Below are positions 48,694-58,737 of a stretch of 64,000 nucleotides of DNA, one piece after another. Both the position numbers and the translations under genes were made by a program. The DNA comes from Nitzschia sp. DOCU1 (lineage: Eukaryota; Bacillariophyta; Bacillariophyceae; Bacillariales; Bacillariaceae). Position 1 is the first letter of the stretch. Each line of letters starts with the position of its first letter. The notes under the pieces were generated by a model. The model did no database searches. It saw only the letters and a program-made list of their open reading frames with translations, and was not told the origin of the DNA. The stretch is from assembly GCA_951394045.1 (NCBI GenBank), contig OX595995.1:992001-1056000 (forward strand), given 5' to 3'.

Positions 48694-50473
48694 ATGGGGA
48701 CACGACGGAGGCGACAATGGTGGTGGGCGTCAATTATGGTGCTGGGTCTTTTTTGGATCTTCGAGGCACGTGGGGATGAGGATCGAATCATCCATCATTA
48801 CAATATCCGTTCGGAGCCATCCAATCCCTTGTGGAGACAAACCTATGTGGATACGGGCGAACGGCGGGGTCCTTCCAGTAGCAACAGCAGCAGCAGTGTT
48901 CCACCACGGTTACTACAACCGTGGCGACAGCGTCCAACGGGCCATACCCCTCCTCCTCATAAAGAACGACCAAAACCAACACCAGCCATTGCTCGATTCG
49001 AGACATTGCAAGGGGGTCAACAACAGCAACTGGGGGCATTACGACGACTCGACTTGAACGATCCGACAGCGATGCAAGTGTTTGGACGATGGATGCAACA
49101 TCAACGATCCAAGCGTGGCACCATTACTGTGGATTTTGTACACCCTGACGACGACGACGAACATGACGAGCCAAAAACACAGGAAACGGCGGGAAAAGAA
49201 CCATCGCAGTCACCTACAAACACCACGGCATCCGCCGAGAAGAGTGCCAATGTCACTACAACGACGACGACGTCAAATGCAATGGCAACCACTCGTACCA
49301 CCACTAGTCTATCCAGAGTACCGCGTCAGCTACTCCGTTATTCCGAGACGCCGGCTTCTACTAGCTATCAACCCAATGTGGAAGTTTCCGTTTCAATCAA
49401 TCCGTCATCCCTCTTTCGACTAACATACAATCTTGTAAAATCGTCCGCGGCCTTTCTGGGAGCCTTTGGTGCGACGCTACGCTTATTGGCGCCCATGATT
49501 GTCGCACGTCGATTGGTATGGACAGTCGGTTCGGTTTGTTATGATTATTATTATGGACGGTATATTCGAACCACCTACAATAAACAATATCGAATGATGC
49601 AACAATATGAAATTCCGTCCGTCTTGAGAGCTGGCGGGCGCATGGGATTGCAACTAATTACCATGGTCCTTGTGGGCACCCTGGCGAGGATTCTCTTGCA
49701 TCAATCGCCCTGCTTTTTGCCGGCCGTGGCTTGTCGATACTGGTATGGTTCGGTGTGGGTGATTTCTGTCCTACTAGCGAGTCAATCTATACACTTTTGG
49801 GTAAGCATGAACATCGCGAATTGCATCCTGTTTGCTTTTCCTACGAATACTTACAACTGATTTGTTATTCTTTGGGGCATTGCAGATGCAAAAATATCCA
49901 GCCTTGCGGCTTCAAATGGTAACGGCGGACCCTACCCAACAATTCTTTAGTCCCGCGGATTTTTTTACTCGACCATGGCATATTCTTCAATGGATGAAAG
50001 ACCCCGAAACTTGGTTATTGAATTTGACAAGACTCCAAAGTCATCCTCCCAAAAATCACTTTCTTCGTGCTCGACGCGATTTGCCTCCCTTTCGACCCGA
50101 CCCTCTCCTCTTTCCCTCCACGTGGCCGCCCCTCCACGTTTTGTCATTTGCGGCCATTGTACATGCGATTGCACAAACACTCCCCATCAAGACGGGAGCC
50201 AATACACGAATCTTGATGCAAGATTTTTGTTTGGCAGTCACAGTATTGGATGAATGGAAACGTGTCTTTCTATATGAGCATCGCATCACCTTGGGAGTGG
50301 TGTGGAGCGCCCTCAGCTTTGCTGTCTTTTTTGTCTTGGCCTTTTCGACGGCCTTGGAAGTAGGGTGGATCTCGGCAGCATTGCTCTTGCCAATGGTCTT
50401 TGCGTGTCTGGTATCGGGTTGGATGAATACAGTACTCTACAGCGAACGATATGTGCGCAAATTGAAAGTGTAA
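48694..50473 (+). CDS. Multi-pass membrane protein with long N-terminal lumenal domain, two exons
   Basis: Exon 1 is 48694-49800 and exon 2 is 49886-50473 (564 aa). The 85-nt intron (49801-49885) is GTAAGC..GCAG in phase 0. The ATG at 48694 gives a short Arg-rich tail and a helix, WASIMVLGLFWIFEARG. A Ser/Pro/Thr/Gln-rich, probably disordered region follows to about residue 240. The second half has several helices: FLGAFGATLRLLAPMIVARRL, LQLITMVLVGTLARILL, YWYGSVWVISVLLASQSIHFW, VVWSALSFAVFFVLAFSTALEVGW and ALLLPMVFACLVSGWM. I do not recognise the family. The conserved-looking PADFFTRPWHILQWM between helices may be a useful search tag. Confidence 0.6.
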
Positions 50474-50537
50474 ATGAAAGCAAAAATCATTCGGGCTATA
50501 CAAGTGATTCATTACATTTTTCTTGAAAGAGAATCGA

Positions 50538-52720
50538 TTATTGGAAAATGGTACCGGCAGTTTTGGGCATCTGAGCCACTGGTGCTTCTACTTCAATGTT
50601 CTTGTGCTGCTTCTTGGTTGCGGTACGGGGACTGGCATGCTGCTGGGATATTTCTTGAGCGAGAGCATCGGTAGATCGAAGCCATCCTTCCAAGGTATCT
50701 GGCTCTCCCATGGCAGCCACGAGTGGACTGAACATGCCATGAAACTCATCCGGGGAGAGTTGAAAAAGTGCGGATGGTCCCTCCTTGATGAGAGCACGTT
50801 CTCCGACAAGCATCATAGCCTCCAATGCGGCTGCTCGGAAGGCTCTCCACGCTCCGCTGGGAATCAGCCACTTGTTGACGACGTCCTGCCACTGGCCAAT
50901 GCGGACGACAATGAAGGTATCTTTGACATCTGCGTGGTGGGCACCGCCACAAATGTCATAGGCAATGATAGCTGCCATTCTCTCCTTGACAAGGACCCGA
51001 AGAGCAAAACACGGCTTTTCGTCTCGGTCTTGAAGTGACAAGAATCTCATCGAGTCGGTAACAGTCGTATTCTCAGCATTCTCGCGACTTGCCGTTTCCA
51101 CGTGGGGAAGGGTCGTCATGTTTGAGTGAATAGCATCAATCACAGCTTTCATGGTCGTCAAGGTGGAATTGATGTTTTCAAATACGACGAATGGAGCCTC
51201 TTGAGTGTGAGATCCGTCGAAGGATGAATGCTCTGTTGATGCGAGCACATCTACTTCTTCTGAATTCAGGGAGAAGTCGTCGATCTCCTTGTCAACAGCA
51301 GCAGCATTGTTCCCTTCTACCATACTCCACGGGGCATCGGGCGGTGGCGTGGTGTGGGAACGGTTGAAATGCTGGCCCGTGGCAATGTTTTCAGTAAGCA
51401 CCTTCCGAATCCCTTCAACATTTCGCGCCGAAAGATTCAAGTACCAAGTTGCGACAGAACCCATGTAGATGGATGTAAAGAGGACATTCAATGGCAGCCA
51501 GGCGATGCACAGAATGATACCTGTTCTGGTCGCGGGAACGATATCACCGTACCCTTTTCAGATTTGCGGCAACAAGCAAAACGAAATGAGTTCAGTCCTC
51601 AGGAGAGGAGGAGAGGTTCGGACTACTTACCTACTGTGCTCATGGCCACGGTTGCAAAATAAATGGTCTGAAAGAATGACCAACCTTCCACGATTCCAAT
51701 GGGGACAGCCCCGATAACAGCAATGGAAACCATGGATAGAACAACGGATATAATCTTTCCGGTTTGAGTCTCTTGAAACCATGGCAGACATCGGTCCGCG
51801 AGTCGCCAAAAGATGATAGCGGCCCTGCCTCTTTCACCGATTTTATCCGCAAGCTCTTTGGCCTTGCGACGAGCGTGGGCCCGCTCTGCCTCAAGTTCCA
51901 TCCATTGAAAAAGCTGAGCTACCATGATTGCCATGGCAGCAACCCCCACCAGCATATATACGATGTTGAAAAGGTAGTACGATACCTTATCGGGAGTGTC
52001 AAGGTGCCCAAAGCCGGCCGATGTTGCTGTGTACACAACAAAGAGAATTGTATCCACCAAAGTCCACTGGGGATCATCCTCTGTCAAGCTCTGAAAGACC
52101 ACCACACCAACAATAAAGTATGTCAGCATGAAGATTACCGACGTAAGTGCAGCTCGGCGAGCCCAAATGCGCTGGGCCCTATCCTGGGCTGACGTTCGTT
52201 GGGCGGTGGCCGAATATTCGTGCTCCAAACTTCGTAGCATGTCGATGTCCACGGGGGTAATGGTGGTAGTCTTGCGTTGCACTACGAGGTCATCCGCCCT
52301 ATACTTGCGCATGGTGCTAATGGGGGTCAAGAATTCATTTCGCCATTCCTTGATAGTTCCAGATGCTGATTGCGTTCTGCGGCGATCAGGCTTGAGTGGA
52401 GTGCGCTTGGCTTTCGCGGTTCCGCGTTCCATCGCCGCAATGCCATCATCAGCACCATTGTCTGCCCCGAAGGTTACACTTATGGATGGCACGGTAGTCG
52501 TTGGCCTATTCACTGCAACTATGTCGTCCTTCAATGATCTCGCACTACCCGTAAGAGGGAATTCGTGGCTTTCCATTTCAGGCAAGGTGGATCCAAGATT
52601 CGACACTCTCTCCGCATTCACTACCGGTGTAACAATCAACTCCTTTGATTCTGCAGCATCTGTCGTTCCGTCATGAGCCGTCGTGGGTGGCATGGTATTG
52701 ACTGGTACCTGTAGTCGCAT
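50538..52720 (-). CDS. Two-pore-domain K+ channel, two exons
   Basis: Exon 1 is 52720-51631 and exon 2 is 51553-50538 (701 aa). The 77-nt intron (51630-51554) is GTAAGT..AAAG and splits a codon in the second filter. The junction yields ATVAMSTVGYGDIVP, the classic K+ selectivity filter. The first pore has YTATSAGFGHLD, with GFG in place of GYG. Helices lie at SVIFMLTYFIVGVVVFQ, YYLFNIVYMLVGVAAMAIMVAQLF, VVLSMVSIAVIGAVPIGIV and IILCIAWLPLNVLF. A helix-P-helix-helix-P-helix plan matches TPK/K2P channels. The 190-residue N-terminus and 310-residue C-terminus are cytosolic, without an EF-hand or RCK domain that I can see. Regulation may therefore differ from plant TPK. Confidence 0.83.
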
Positions 52721-53267
52721 TGACTACCACTATACTTGTAGTGGCAATTTTAAGGATTGCTAAACATCCCACGAATTGAAAAGTGAGGCCTTTGAGAGAT
52801 GCTTGCTTGTACGGTTTCTTCAACCCTTTTCAACTTCCTGGAGGGAACGACATCACAAGAAGCTCAGCCCGTGCGCTTGAGTCGTGAATGCATCTACTTT
52901 CTCTTTTCCTTCGCCGTCCTCTCGTTGGGAATGATCGTTGAAGGAAATCTCAAAAATCGGATTGAAAAATTCTGCTCGCCTCGCACCACTCTTATGTAGG
53001 AAGAAGTTCTACCGGTAGCTACTATAATAAAAATTACCAGTGAGTTGAAAGAGAGTCAATTTAGGCACGATAAAAGTGATGTGCCCTTGGCGCGAGGCGA
53101 GCTGCTTCCCAATCCCGATTTAAAGTGGAATTTTGTGTTTTCCGCGCGCCGGGCCGTCTGAGAAAACAGAATTATACAGTATGATACGTAGACCAGAATC
53201 GCGCCGGTTTTCACAAGTACCGCGCCAGTTTCTGCGCGCGTCTCACTCCAACACCGATCGATGAGTG
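52721..53267. other. Divergent upstream region with a repeated cgcgccrgttt element
   Basis: This lies between the K+ channel and the coiled-coil gene. The short frame 52799-52999 encodes one hydrophobic peptide and is not supported. The element cgcgccggttt (53200-53210) recurs as cgcgccagttt (53221-53231), 21 bp apart and close to the start at 53268, in a CG-rich stretch. Confidence 0.35.
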
Positions 53268-54542
53268 ATGATGGCGATCGGGAACAAAACAAGACTCGCA
53301 TCGACACCACCCTCCTCCAGCCCGACGATGTCGTCCGTCCAACAGCTTCCTTTGCCTCCTTTGTCGAATGAGAAGAAAAAGTTGGTTGCCAAGAAACGCC
53401 CGTTTCATGTTCTCGATTCATTCTTCGAAGTGCGTGGACAGCCGCAGCAGAAGCAGGGAGATGTCTACAAGTCCATCCTCGCTGCATTCCTTTCTCGGGT
53501 GGAAAGTGACCCTGACTTGTCTTCTTTGGCCAAACAGCGCATTGCACTTGGCAACAAAGGCATTCCTTTTACTGGTGAGAGACTCTGGGACAAAGCCAAG
53601 GAAATCAAGCGTGCATTTGCCAAGGATTACCTGCCTCACTACCCAAAGGCAACTCCTGGTGGCACCACCAAAGACGATGAACTCCTCGACATGTGCCTGA
53701 AGAATTTTCATTTCGCCAAGGCAAAGGAAAAACTAGCAAAGGAAGGAAGTGACCCTGGATTACTTGATTTTGCCCAATTCACTTCTGGTAAAACTCCTGT
53801 GGACTTTTGGGCTTTTCGTCAGCTGCATGCACACCTCAAGCTATCGCCTGTCACGTGTAGTACTGTCGATCCCCCTCCCGATCCGGAAGAAGGTGTTTGG
53901 AACGATCCGGAAGCAGGTTTTTGGGAAGAGCGGAAGCGTCGTCAGGAGCAAATAGCATTAGACAGAAAGAAAAAGAGGAAGGAGAAGTTGAAGGCAGCAA
54001 AAGCCCTGGAAGCTTTCCAGCAGCTTGAATTCGAAGAGAAAATGAAGTTAGCCCGCAGGCAAATGGAAATCAACAAACGAAATATGCAATTGGACCTGGC
54101 AATATTGAATTTGAAGCATCAGGAGCTTAAACTGAAGGCTGTTTCGTTTGGAATGAAAGCCGGCATTCCTGGTGCGGATGTCCGCCTCAAGAAAGCGATT
54201 GCCCTTTCCATGAATGCTGGGATTACTGCTTTACAGAATGTAATCAGCGCTCCAGTTGATGGGATTACTGCTTTACAGAATGTAATCAGCGCTCCAGTTG
54301 ATGAAGTTGAAATCGACAGGTTTTCTAGTGACGACTCCACCGTATCATGTTTGGAGGAAGAGGAAAGCCCGAACACGTCGCATTCAAAGGAATACCACCA
54401 TCATCTTGGTAGCAGCACAACTAGTATCAAGAGCAAGAAGAGCACGACCGCATATGAATCCTCATCCGATGGCGAGGAGCACGACGATACAGAGGACAAA
54501 GCTAAAGGCGATGGCTCTTGCCCACCGTCTATCGTTATTTAG
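53268..54542 (+). CDS. Coiled-coil protein of unknown function with 14-residue internal duplication
   Basis: 424 aa from the first ATG at 53268. An N-terminal domain (about residues 25-190) has FHVLDSFFEVRGQPQQKQ, helices with Leu/Lys/Phe, and KEIKRAFAKDYLPHYP. The central part (about 220-290) is a strongly charged coiled coil (ERKRRQEQIALDRKKKRKEKLKAAKALEAFQQLEFEEK). The segment GITALQNVISAPVD occurs twice in tandem (about residues 318-345). The tail is Ser/Asp-rich. I do not recognise a family. The general plan, a small N-terminal domain and a coiled coil, occurs in transposon-derived and myb/MADF-type proteins, but this is not established. Confidence 0.55.
   Translation: MMAIGNKTRLASTPPSSSPTMSSVQQLPLPPLSNEKKKLVAKKRPFHVLDSFFEVRGQPQQKQGDVYKSILAAFLSRVESDPDLSSLAKQRIALGNKGIPFTGERLWDKAKEIKRAFAKDYLPHYPKATPGGTTKDDELLDMCLKNFHFAKAKEKLAKEGSDPGLLDFAQFTSGKTPVDFWAFRQLHAHLKLSPVTCSTVDPPPDPEEGVWNDPEAGFWEERKRRQEQIALDRKKKRKEKLKAAKALEAFQQLEFEEKMKLARRQMEINKRNMQLDLAILNLKHQELKLKAVSFGMKAGIPGADVRLKKAIALSMNAGITALQNVISAPVDGITALQNVISAPVDEVEIDRFSSDDSTVSCLEEEESPNTSHSKEYHHHLGSSTTSIKSKKSTTAYESSSDGEEHDDTEDKAKGDGSCPPSIVI
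54219..54302 (+). repeat. 42-bp perfect in-frame tandem duplication
   Basis: Copies at 54219-54260 and 54261-54302 are identical, and each encodes GITALQNVISAPVD inside the coiled-coil gene. The length is a multiple of three, so the reading frame is kept. Confidence 0.93.
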
Positions 54543-54737
54543 TATTGACGATGTGTGGATTTTCGTGGCTGGAACATTGCGACTATTTTTCCCGCAGAGA
54601 CATGTTCCATTAACAAGAATCAAAGCCTCCGACAACGGTTACGCAAGGTCCTTCAATGGATCTATTCCAAAATGATTTAAAAAGTTCTTATAGCGAAGTA
54701 TTTTGCGCAATCTTCTATATTGGCCTCCAAATCAGGT

Positions 54738-55376
54738 TTACGCTCGTTTCAGGTACCGAGTAAACTCGGCATAAGCCGAATCCAAATCATGATACAGTTG
54801 TCGAGAGTCTTCTTCGCTGATTTCATCTACTGCTCGCAGTGCGTTGAGCTTCTGTAGCCACATTTGAACCTTTCGATTCGGCTCAAACTCGTTTGGCGTT
54901 TCGGGCAACCGCGTCAGGGAATCCATGAGATCACTCAACAGTGGCTGCAATTCATCGACGGCTCTTTGTTCCAGCTTGACAGCGTCCATTGTCGTAATAA
55001 AGTGCTGCACGGTCTCTGCCACCGTAACAGCAACTCCCGCTGCTCCACTTCCAGGTGCTGATCGAATGGGCTCGGGGACGCCTTCAATCAAGAGCCGCTG
55101 CGCTGCACGAGGACAATCCATTTCGTACAACTTCATAAAATCTTCTGTCGTCGTATCTCCCAAGGCCGCCTTTTCTGCAAGACGAAACTGACTAATCAGT
55201 TTGTTGCATTCTGTCGTGTATTCTTGTTGTGTGATTGCATCGCGGGCGTAGGCTCGTTCCAAGTGTTCTGTCGCGAGAATAATCGCGTAAAGCGTCGCCT
55301 GATCGTCGTAGGATTGGCGTTCACGCGAGTTTCGATACAATTCGACTTCTTCTTCAAAGTCTTCGTCCTGCGTCAT
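54738..55376 (-). CDS. VPS28: ESCRT-I subunit VPS28
   Basis: 212 aa from the ATG at 55376; the open frame goes to 55487 but adds only unconserved residues. The N-terminal VPS28 core is clear: EVELYRNSRERQSYDDQATLYAIILATEHLERAYARDAIT, then YTTECNKLISQFR. After a short linker the C-terminal four-helix domain follows: MDAVKLEQRAVDELQPLLSDLMDSL...W...LNALRAVDEI. The length matches the usual 210-240 aa. VPS28 binds TSG101/VPS23 and VPS37 in ESCRT-I, and its C-terminal domain contacts ESCRT-II (VPS36) for sorting ubiquitinated cargo at endosomes. It is divergent from the helicase gene, 0.4 kb away. Confidence 0.88.
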   Translation of the reverse strand: MTQDEDFEEEVELYRNSRERQSYDDQATLYAIILATEHLERAYARDAITQQEYTTECNKLISQFRLAEKAALGDTTTEDFMKLYEMDCPRAAQRLLIEGVPEPIRSAPGSGAAGVAVTVAETVQHFITTMDAVKLEQRAVDELQPLLSDLMDSLTRLPETPNEFEPNRKVQMWLQKLNALRAVDEISEEDSRQLYHDLDSAYAEFTRYLKRA

Positions 55377-55778
55377 TGTCAAAACAATTGCTGGGGGTTG
55401 AAAGGTAGAACTGTAGGGTGTATGTTGAGAGAGACGAGGACAGGTGTGTGAGGGCTCGTTCACCATTGTGGAAATGTTGCCATACACGACAACAAAAGCA
55501 CGGTGGACAGACAGACAAGGAGACTGGCACGAATCAAAATGACTGACTGATTCGACTAGGAATCAATGATCGAAGCTTCCTCCGTCCGCGCCGCGCGCCA
55601 AAAATTCAGAAATTCGTTTGCATCCTTTTGACGCCGCCATTCGTATTGTATCTTTGTGACTCCATTTCGTCCCAGCAGCTGCCACCATCACTTTTTCGTC
55701 TACCACCAATGCCTTCCAGAGCACCTTGAAGAGGATCCAGATCCGTGGGTGATCAAAGATTGAGCCGATTGACTGGCG
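55377..55778. promoter_or_regulatory. Divergent VPS28/helicase promoter with an E2F-like site
   Basis: gcgccaaa at 55595-55602 reads TTTGGCGC in reverse, an exact E2F/DP match, in a CG-rich stretch. It lies about 0.2 kb from each of the two starts. Functional use is not shown. Confidence 0.32.
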
Positions 55779-58307
55779 ATGACCACCATTACCAATGCTA
55801 TCTCCAATGACAATGGCGCGGCCGCAAAGACGAAGGCGTTAGGTGTACAAAGCCTGATGGCGCCCTCCTACATCCCAAACGAGTGGAAAATGATCTTCTT
55901 GCGCCCCATCATGTCTGTCTGGCCTACAAAGGAGCTTCCTAGCAGTCTCCCGGCTGTCCACGATCTCTATCACTCCTCGGTCACCGAAGCCCCAAAGTGT
56001 CTCTGCAAAGTTCGTACACCAAACGAAAACACACACGAGGTTCCTTGGTCGAACCTCCCTGGAATGGTATTCAATCCCTTTTTTGCAATCTCGCCGGCAG
56101 GAGCGGCGCGACAGAATCCAGCCTTTCGACGTGACTTTCCAGACATTGATCAAGTCAAGAGCCTCCAAGACTACACGAAGACTTTTTGCAATCTCCTGGC
56201 GGACGAGTACGAAGAGAATATGATTCTCTATGAAAGATACACACAATTCAAGTTGAAAGTGCGGACCCGGGTGAAAGGCGCATCAAAATTTGCTGTGCTC
56301 GATATCGAGGGCATCCATGATGCTAGACCGTCACTGCGATCAGGAGACCATGTACTGTTGCGAACCATGGACCCAAATATCGGCCTGCGTAATAGTCAAC
56401 CGATCGAGATACTTGCCAGGGTGGTTAGCACGAAGCGGGTCGCAGAAAAGGCCAGAGAAGATGGTAAAAAAGACCAGGTGGTTATCACATGGCTGCCAGA
56501 TATGCAGCACCGAATTGTGGAGAACCAAAAGTTTGCTGTTCGGTTTGTGCCTGCTTCCACCGTCTTTGATCGGTGCCTGGCGGCATTGAAATGGCTGACT
56601 AATAGGTTAGATCCCACAACTGCAAGAGATCTACTGTTCCCATCGAAACACCCAAACGTCCAGACTGGTGCCGCTGCAGCGGCTGTACTGGATCTATCTC
56701 GGGACCCCGAACTCTCAGAATTGAATACACAACAGTATGGCTTCGTCAAAATGGTGGTCTCGAGATCGGCAGATCCTACAACGGAACAAGTCCGACCCCC
56801 CATGATTCTAACCGGGCCTGCCGGTACTGGAAAGACACGGACCCTACTAGCAGCGCTGCTGAAAACGTTGGCTTTGGACTCGTTGGACGAAACCACGAAG
56901 CCTCGAAAGCGCATGTTGGTGTGTACACCCAGCCATACGGCTTGTGATGTGGTCACGCGGCGGCTGGGCAAGGTTCTCGGGCGGGACCAACTCTTCCGGT
57001 TGTACGACAAAAGCCGTCCCGTCGAAGTGGTTCCCGTGGAAATGTTTGGATTCACGCGGCAGAACGACAATGGAGAGTTTATTTTGCCAACGGCTGCTGA
57101 GTTTCAAAAATTTCAAGTTGTTGTTTGTACCTGCAGCGATGCACACCTACTCTTTCTCAGCGGCATGACCAACGCTTCCATGCGAAAACGGCGGCAATGT
57201 CTTCAAGCCTACGTGGAGGATAGTCTGGCTTCGAGTGGATTGACGGTAGCTGGTCCCATCGAGGGGGCAGACACCCCTCTATTTACGCACTTGTTTGTTG
57301 ATGAAGCGGCACAAGCGAGCGAACCAGAAACGTTGATCCCCTTGTCCGTGGTTGTTGACGATAAGCCCGGCATTCCCAAGGCGGAGATTGTTTTGAGCGG
57401 AGACCCTAGACAGTTGAATCCGGATGTCTACAGCCGGTTCGCAGGTCCTGCACTGCAAAGGTCACTTCTCGAGCGCCTGCTGCGTTTGCCAGATTTTGGT
57501 GGACGAAGTCACTTATTGGGTCCACCAACCAAGGATACGTGGAGAACGTTGGACGAGTTGATTGAATATTCGTTTCAAGGAGAAAACGATGGATCATATC
57601 TTTCAGTATTTCTAACAAAGAGCTATCGAGGGCATCCGGCTTTCCTTCATATTCCCAGCAAGCTTTTCTATTTGGACAAACTTAAGAGCATCCATCCGGA
57701 CGACAAGGAAGATGCACAGTGGTGCCAGGCCCTTCGAAAAATCGAGTCCCAGTCCAAGCTGGCCTATGCTTGTCAGGATAAGAAGTATTCGTGGCCAATC
57801 CATTTTCGGGGAGTTGTGGGCCAAGATGTTTCCTTGGCAGTGGAGTCATTCTGGGGATCCAACTCGTGGTGCAATGTTGCTGAGGCCCAGGCTGTGGCCG
57901 ATATTGTTGTCTCACTATGCAGAAACGGAGTATCAACGAACTCGATTGGTGTAATGGCAGCCTTCCGAGCCCAAGTCTTGTACATTCGTCGTCTCTTGCG
58001 TGCCGAGAATTTGGACGCAGTAAATGTGGGTATGGTTGAAGATTATCAAGCTGTCGAACGTCCCGTGATTGTCTTGTCGTTGACACGATCGAATGAAAAA
58101 TTTGTCCCATCCGACATTGATCGAAACTCGGGAATGTTTCAACAACCGAAACGTGTCAATGTGGCACTAACGAGAGCTGAAGATCTCCTGATCGTAGTGG
58201 GCAACCCAATGACCATGAGTAAAGATCCGCTCTGGTCCAAGTGGCTCGAATACTGCCAAGAGCATGGTTTTTGGTATGGTGAACCGGCTTTATTGCAATC
58301 GCTCTAA
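55779..58307 (+). CDS. MOV10/SDE3-like SF1 RNA helicase
   Basis: 842 aa from the ATG at 55779, no intron needed. After an N-terminal region without recognised domain (1-130) and a beta-rich part (about 150-260), the helicase core has all motifs of the UPF1-like SF1 group. Walker A is GPAGTGKTRT (about 346), Ia is VCTPSHTACDVV, and II is FVDEAAQASEPE. III is LSGDPRQL, IV is LTKSYRGHPAF, and V is NVGMVEDYQAVERPVIVLSLTRS. VI is PKRVNVALTRAEDLLIVVGNP. The PKR.NVA.TRA...L..VGNP end is typical of MOV10/SDE3. Motif V has YQAVE in place of FQGQE, a change at normally conserved Gln/Gly residues. MOV10 unwinds RNA 5' to 3' and acts in small RNA silencing and retroelement control. Confidence 0.82.
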   Translation: MTTITNAISNDNGAAAKTKALGVQSLMAPSYIPNEWKMIFLRPIMSVWPTKELPSSLPAVHDLYHSSVTEAPKCLCKVRTPNENTHEVPWSNLPGMVFNPFFAISPAGAARQNPAFRRDFPDIDQVKSLQDYTKTFCNLLADEYEENMILYERYTQFKLKVRTRVKGASKFAVLDIEGIHDARPSLRSGDHVLLRTMDPNIGLRNSQPIEILARVVSTKRVAEKAREDGKKDQVVITWLPDMQHRIVENQKFAVRFVPASTVFDRCLAALKWLTNRLDPTTARDLLFPSKHPNVQTGAAAAAVLDLSRDPELSELNTQQYGFVKMVVSRSADPTTEQVRPPMILTGPAGTGKTRTLLAALLKTLALDSLDETTKPRKRMLVCTPSHTACDVVTRRLGKVLGRDQLFRLYDKSRPVEVVPVEMFGFTRQNDNGEFILPTAAEFQKFQVVVCTCSDAHLLFLSGMTNASMRKRRQCLQAYVEDSLASSGLTVAGPIEGADTPLFTHLFVDEAAQASEPETLIPLSVVVDDKPGIPKAEIVLSGDPRQLNPDVYSRFAGPALQRSLLERLLRLPDFGGRSHLLGPPTKDTWRTLDELIEYSFQGENDGSYLSVFLTKSYRGHPAFLHIPSKLFYLDKLKSIHPDDKEDAQWCQALRKIESQSKLAYACQDKKYSWPIHFRGVVGQDVSLAVESFWGSNSWCNVAEAQAVADIVVSLCRNGVSTNSIGVMAAFRAQVLYIRRLLRAENLDAVNVGMVEDYQAVERPVIVLSLTRSNEKFVPSDIDRNSGMFQQPKRVNVALTRAEDLLIVVGNPMTMSKDPLWSKWLEYCQEHGFWYGEPALLQSL

Positions 58308-58737
58308 ACTCAATAAAATCAATTTCCCCCAAGTCTTTCCTGGCATGGATATTGTCAGAACAATGGTTGGGGTTGAAATGTGGTGCTGTAGTAAGGTTAG
58401 TGTCGAGAGAGGGAACAGGACACTTTGGTGAGGTGAGGCCTTGTTCACCGTTGTGAAAATGCCGGGACGAGCATCTATCAATCACTTTAAACTCAGTAGA
58501 ATCATTTTTCGTTGACCTGGTATGGGGAAGCAACGTGATTCCATCTACAGAACCGACGACGCTCGTACTCCTCCCATCCCCGTCCTATGTCGGAAGCAGC
58601 CCGGTCGGGATGTTGTTCGGGACCATGAAGGATAGTGTTTCGAACATGATCCATCCAATGAATTCGTATCACCAAGTCTTTAATCGATCGAGCTATGAAG
58701 GATCATTTGTTTTCTTGTCATTTTCGTTGTTGCTTCT
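58308..58737. other. Convergent intergenic region, nothing recognised
   Basis: 0.43 kb between the 3' ends of the helicase and methyltransferase genes. No feature stands out. Confidence 0.4.

Noticed and set aside
49258..49310. Acg/aca trinucleotide-rich run considered as a microsatellite feature
   Set aside because: It lies inside the coding Thr-rich linker of the membrane protein and is explained by that composition.
52799..52999. 66-codon hydrophobic peptide upstream of the coiled-coil gene
   Set aside because: One short helix with no homology clue and no context; not supported as a gene.
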